From assembly GCF_000196015.1 (NCBI RefSeq), contig NC_007974.2, positions 372,001 through 436,000 of the forward strand: 64,000 nucleotides of DNA. The letters run 5' to 3'. The notes under the pieces are model-generated. The model had not been told where the DNA came from. It saw only the letters and a list, made by a program, of their open reading frames with translations, and did not search any database. This stretch comes from Cupriavidus metallidurans CH34 (GTDB lineage Bacteria > Pseudomonadota > Gammaproteobacteria > Burkholderiales > Burkholderiaceae). Below, in pieces: positions 62,648 to 64,000 of the stretch (its first letter is position 1; each line of letters starts with the position of its first letter). The translations under genes were made by a program, and so were the position numbers.

Positions 62648-63418
62648 ATGATCAGGACATGGGTCGGCGCGTGCGCCGCGGTTGCGACGCTATTCGCCTC
62701 GACCGTCCAGGCCGAGGACATTCGCGTGATGACATCGGGCGGATTCACGGCCGCCTACAAGATCCTGGGTCCGCAATTCGCCGGGGAGAGCGGCAACACG
62801 CTGGAAACGACGCTTGGGCCGTCGATGGGGCAATCACCGGAAGCCATTCCGAACCGGCTGGCGCGCGGCGAGCAGGCCGACGTGGTGATCATGGTCGGCT
62901 ACGCGCTAGACGATCTGATCAAGAAGGGTGTAGTCGATCCGAAGTCGCGCGTCGAACTGGCTGATTCGCGCATCGGCATGGTGGTGCGGCAGGGCGAGGT
63001 GGTGCCCGATATCCGTACCGTGGACGCGCTGCGTCGCGCGCTGATGCAGGCGAAGTCGATTGCCTATTCCGATAGCGCCAGCGGCGTTTACGTTCAGCGT
63101 GAACTGTTCAAGCGGCTTGGTGAGCCGGAGGTACTGGGCGCCAAGGCGAAGAAGATCGAGAAGACCCCGGTGGCCTCGGTCGTCGCCAATGGCGAGTACG
63201 AGATCGGTTTCCAGCAGGTGAGCGAGCTGTTGCCGGTGTCTGGTGTGAGTTTCGCCGGACGCATCCCCGAGGACGTGCAGTCGATCACGCGTTTCGCCGG
63301 CGGGATTCCTGTCAACGCTGCACACCCCGCGCTGGCAAAGGCGTTGCTCGACTACATGGCTGCGCCGGCCGCCCAGACGGTTGTGAAGGAGACGGGCCTC
63401 GATTCCGTCCCCCACTAG
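62648..63418 (+). CDS. ModA-like periplasmic anion-binding protein
   Basis: A 256-residue periplasmic binding protein of the molybdate/ModA type. Residues 1-22 are a Sec signal (VQA-E). The mature domain has IRVMTSGGFTAAYKILGPQF, the ADVVIMVGYALDDLIKKGVVD and SIAYSDSASGVYVQREL blocks, and ends with FAGGIPVNAAHPALAKALLDYMAAP. No permease or ATPase gene is adjacent, so it is an orphan receptor in this window. Ligand could be molybdate or another oxyanion; an orphan sensor role is possible. Confidence 0.88.
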   Translation: MIRTWVGACAAVATLFASTVQAEDIRVMTSGGFTAAYKILGPQFAGESGNTLETTLGPSMGQSPEAIPNRLARGEQADVVIMVGYALDDLIKKGVVDPKSRVELADSRIGMVVRQGEVVPDIRTVDALRRALMQAKSIAYSDSASGVYVQRELFKRLGEPEVLGAKAKKIEKTPVASVVANGEYEIGFQQVSELLPVSGVSFAGRIPEDVQSITRFAGGIPVNAAHPALAKALLDYMAAPAAQTVVKETGLDSVPH

Positions 63419-63446
63419 GTTTTTCGGAGACTGCAGTACTACCCCG

Positions 63447-63471
63447 GGGCCGGCGTTTGCCGGCCCTTTTT
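63447..63471 (+). terminator. Intrinsic terminator after the ModA-like gene
   Basis: GGGCCGGC (63447-63454) and GCCGGCCC (63459-63466) form an 8-bp perfect stem with a GTTT loop, followed by five T residues. It lies 28 bases after the stop of the ModA-like gene and just before the end of the convergent RidA-like gene. Confidence 0.88.
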
Positions 63472-63959
63472 CATTGGGCGCCGATCTGGGCGATCACCAC
63501 GAGGATGACCGCCGCATTGCCGGGCTGCTGGAAATGCGAGGAGATCGTCCGCGCATGGCCAGCCCTTGCGCCCAGCACATCCACGAGCAGATCGGAGGCG
63601 CCATCAATGACCGCCGGCTGCTGCAGCCAGCCTTCCGCGCTGGCGATATGGCCTTCCACCCGCACGATGTGATCCAGTCGGTCGAAGCCACCCAGGTACG
63701 CGCGGATCTGGGCCAGTACGTTGAGCGCGGCCAGGACGGCGGCGCGCTGGCCTTCTTCCAGGGTCAGGTCCCTGCCGACCTGCCCCTGCCAGACGACCTT
63801 GCCGTTGGCCAGCGGCAATTGTCCGGAAACAAAGAGCAGGTCGCCTGCCTGGCTGACGGCGGTGTAGTTGCCCAAGGGCCGGGGCGGATCGGGCAGCATC
63901 AGGCCGCGCGCCGCGAGCCGTTGCAGCACGAAGGTATCGAACGAGTTGGCATGGATCAC
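63471..63959 (-). CDS. RidA/YjgF-like protein
   Basis: A 162-residue protein of the RidA (YjgF/YER057c/UK114) superfamily in its longer branch. YTAVSQAGDLLFVSGQLPLANGKVVWQGQVGRDLTLEEGQRAAVLAALNVLAQIRAYLGG resembles the RidA core, and HFQQPGNAAVILVVIAQIGA is the C-terminal block. The Arg that defines imine deaminase activity in archetypal RidA is not obvious at its usual place, so it may be a divergent member. The gene continues no further than the window's right side shows; its start at 63959 is inside. Confidence 0.85.
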   Translation of the reverse strand: MIHANSFDTFVLQRLAARGLMLPDPPRPLGNYTAVSQAGDLLFVSGQLPLANGKVVWQGQVGRDLTLEEGQRAAVLAALNVLAQIRAYLGGFDRLDHIVRVEGHIASAEGWLQQPAVIDGASDLLVDVLGARAGHARTISSHFQQPGNAAVILVVIAQIGAQ

Positions 63960-64000
63960 GAGGTGGCTCCGGTGATGATCACGGGACGGTGACGGTTGGG

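Noticed and set aside
1..64000. Insertion sequences, phage genes, tRNAs, rRNAs or CRISPR arrays
   Set aside because: No transposase, integrase, tRNA-like cloverleaf or regularly spaced repeat was recognised; the only tandem array found is the short 13-bp repeat at 44601.

Overview
The window looks like chromosomal DNA of a high-GC betaproteobacterium of the Burkholderiaceae, most likely Cupriavidus or a close relative. This rests on the dense, GC-rich coding, a Bug-type periplasmic binding protein, many LysR regulators each divergent from one small catabolic or export operon, an HME-RND metal efflux operon, a chromate resistance cluster, and SelD next to MnmH. The genus is inferred from gene content only. 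I saw no rRNA, tRNA, CRISPR array, insertion sequence or phage gene.

Layout. 1-340: 3' end of a RES-like protein. 0.4-5.6 kb: TauE-like exporter, Bug binding protein, LysR regulator, and a divergent CoA-transferase/CitE-type lyase pair. 5.9-11.6 kb: HME-RND operon (outer membrane factor, lipoprotein adaptor, pump) in which the pump gene carries one in-frame amber codon. 11.8-19.2 kb: GAF-GGDEF cyclase, tannase-family lipoprotein, small P-loop kinase, an AhpD-like/ECF41 sigma pair with a recognisable ECF41-type promoter, and several small genes. 19.2-24.0 kb: four-gene membrane redox operon (SDR-DoxX-like, DUF2269, DCC thioredoxin-like, TIGR01777 epimerase) divided from its GbsR/MarR-type regulator by matching operators. 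24.2-29.4 kb: flavin monooxygenase, MetQ/MetN/MetI-type transporter and SfnB-like dehydrogenase, probably for organosulfur uptake and use. 29.4-31.6 kb: selD-mnmH. 31.7-35.1 kb: rhomboid protease and the argO/argP pair. 35.3-38.0 kb: chrB, chrA and a second, short ChrB-like gene. 38.0-47.2 kb: AraC/P450, OYE/LysR, YeiH, MarR and SDR/LysR sets. 47.3-50.2 kb: Cache-HAMP-GAF-HD-GYP protein. 50.2-56.5 kb: DUF1275 protein, fatty acid hydroxylase, a Cys-repeat secreted protein, an EF-hand-like peptide with a two-component system, and a DUF4410-type lipoprotein. 56.7-63.96 kb: MarR, a hydantoinase operon with two cysteine-variant Asp/Glu-racemase-superfamily proteins and an MFS transporter facing a GntR regulator, a ModA-like binding protein and a RidA-like protein.

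The most notable points are the amber-interrupted metal pump, the GbsR operator pair driving an uncharacterised four-gene membrane redox operon, the hydantoinase operon whose racemase-like partners lack the usual catalytic cysteines, and the ECF41 module with its own promoter. Functions are assigned from motifs and family resemblance read by eye; no database search was run.
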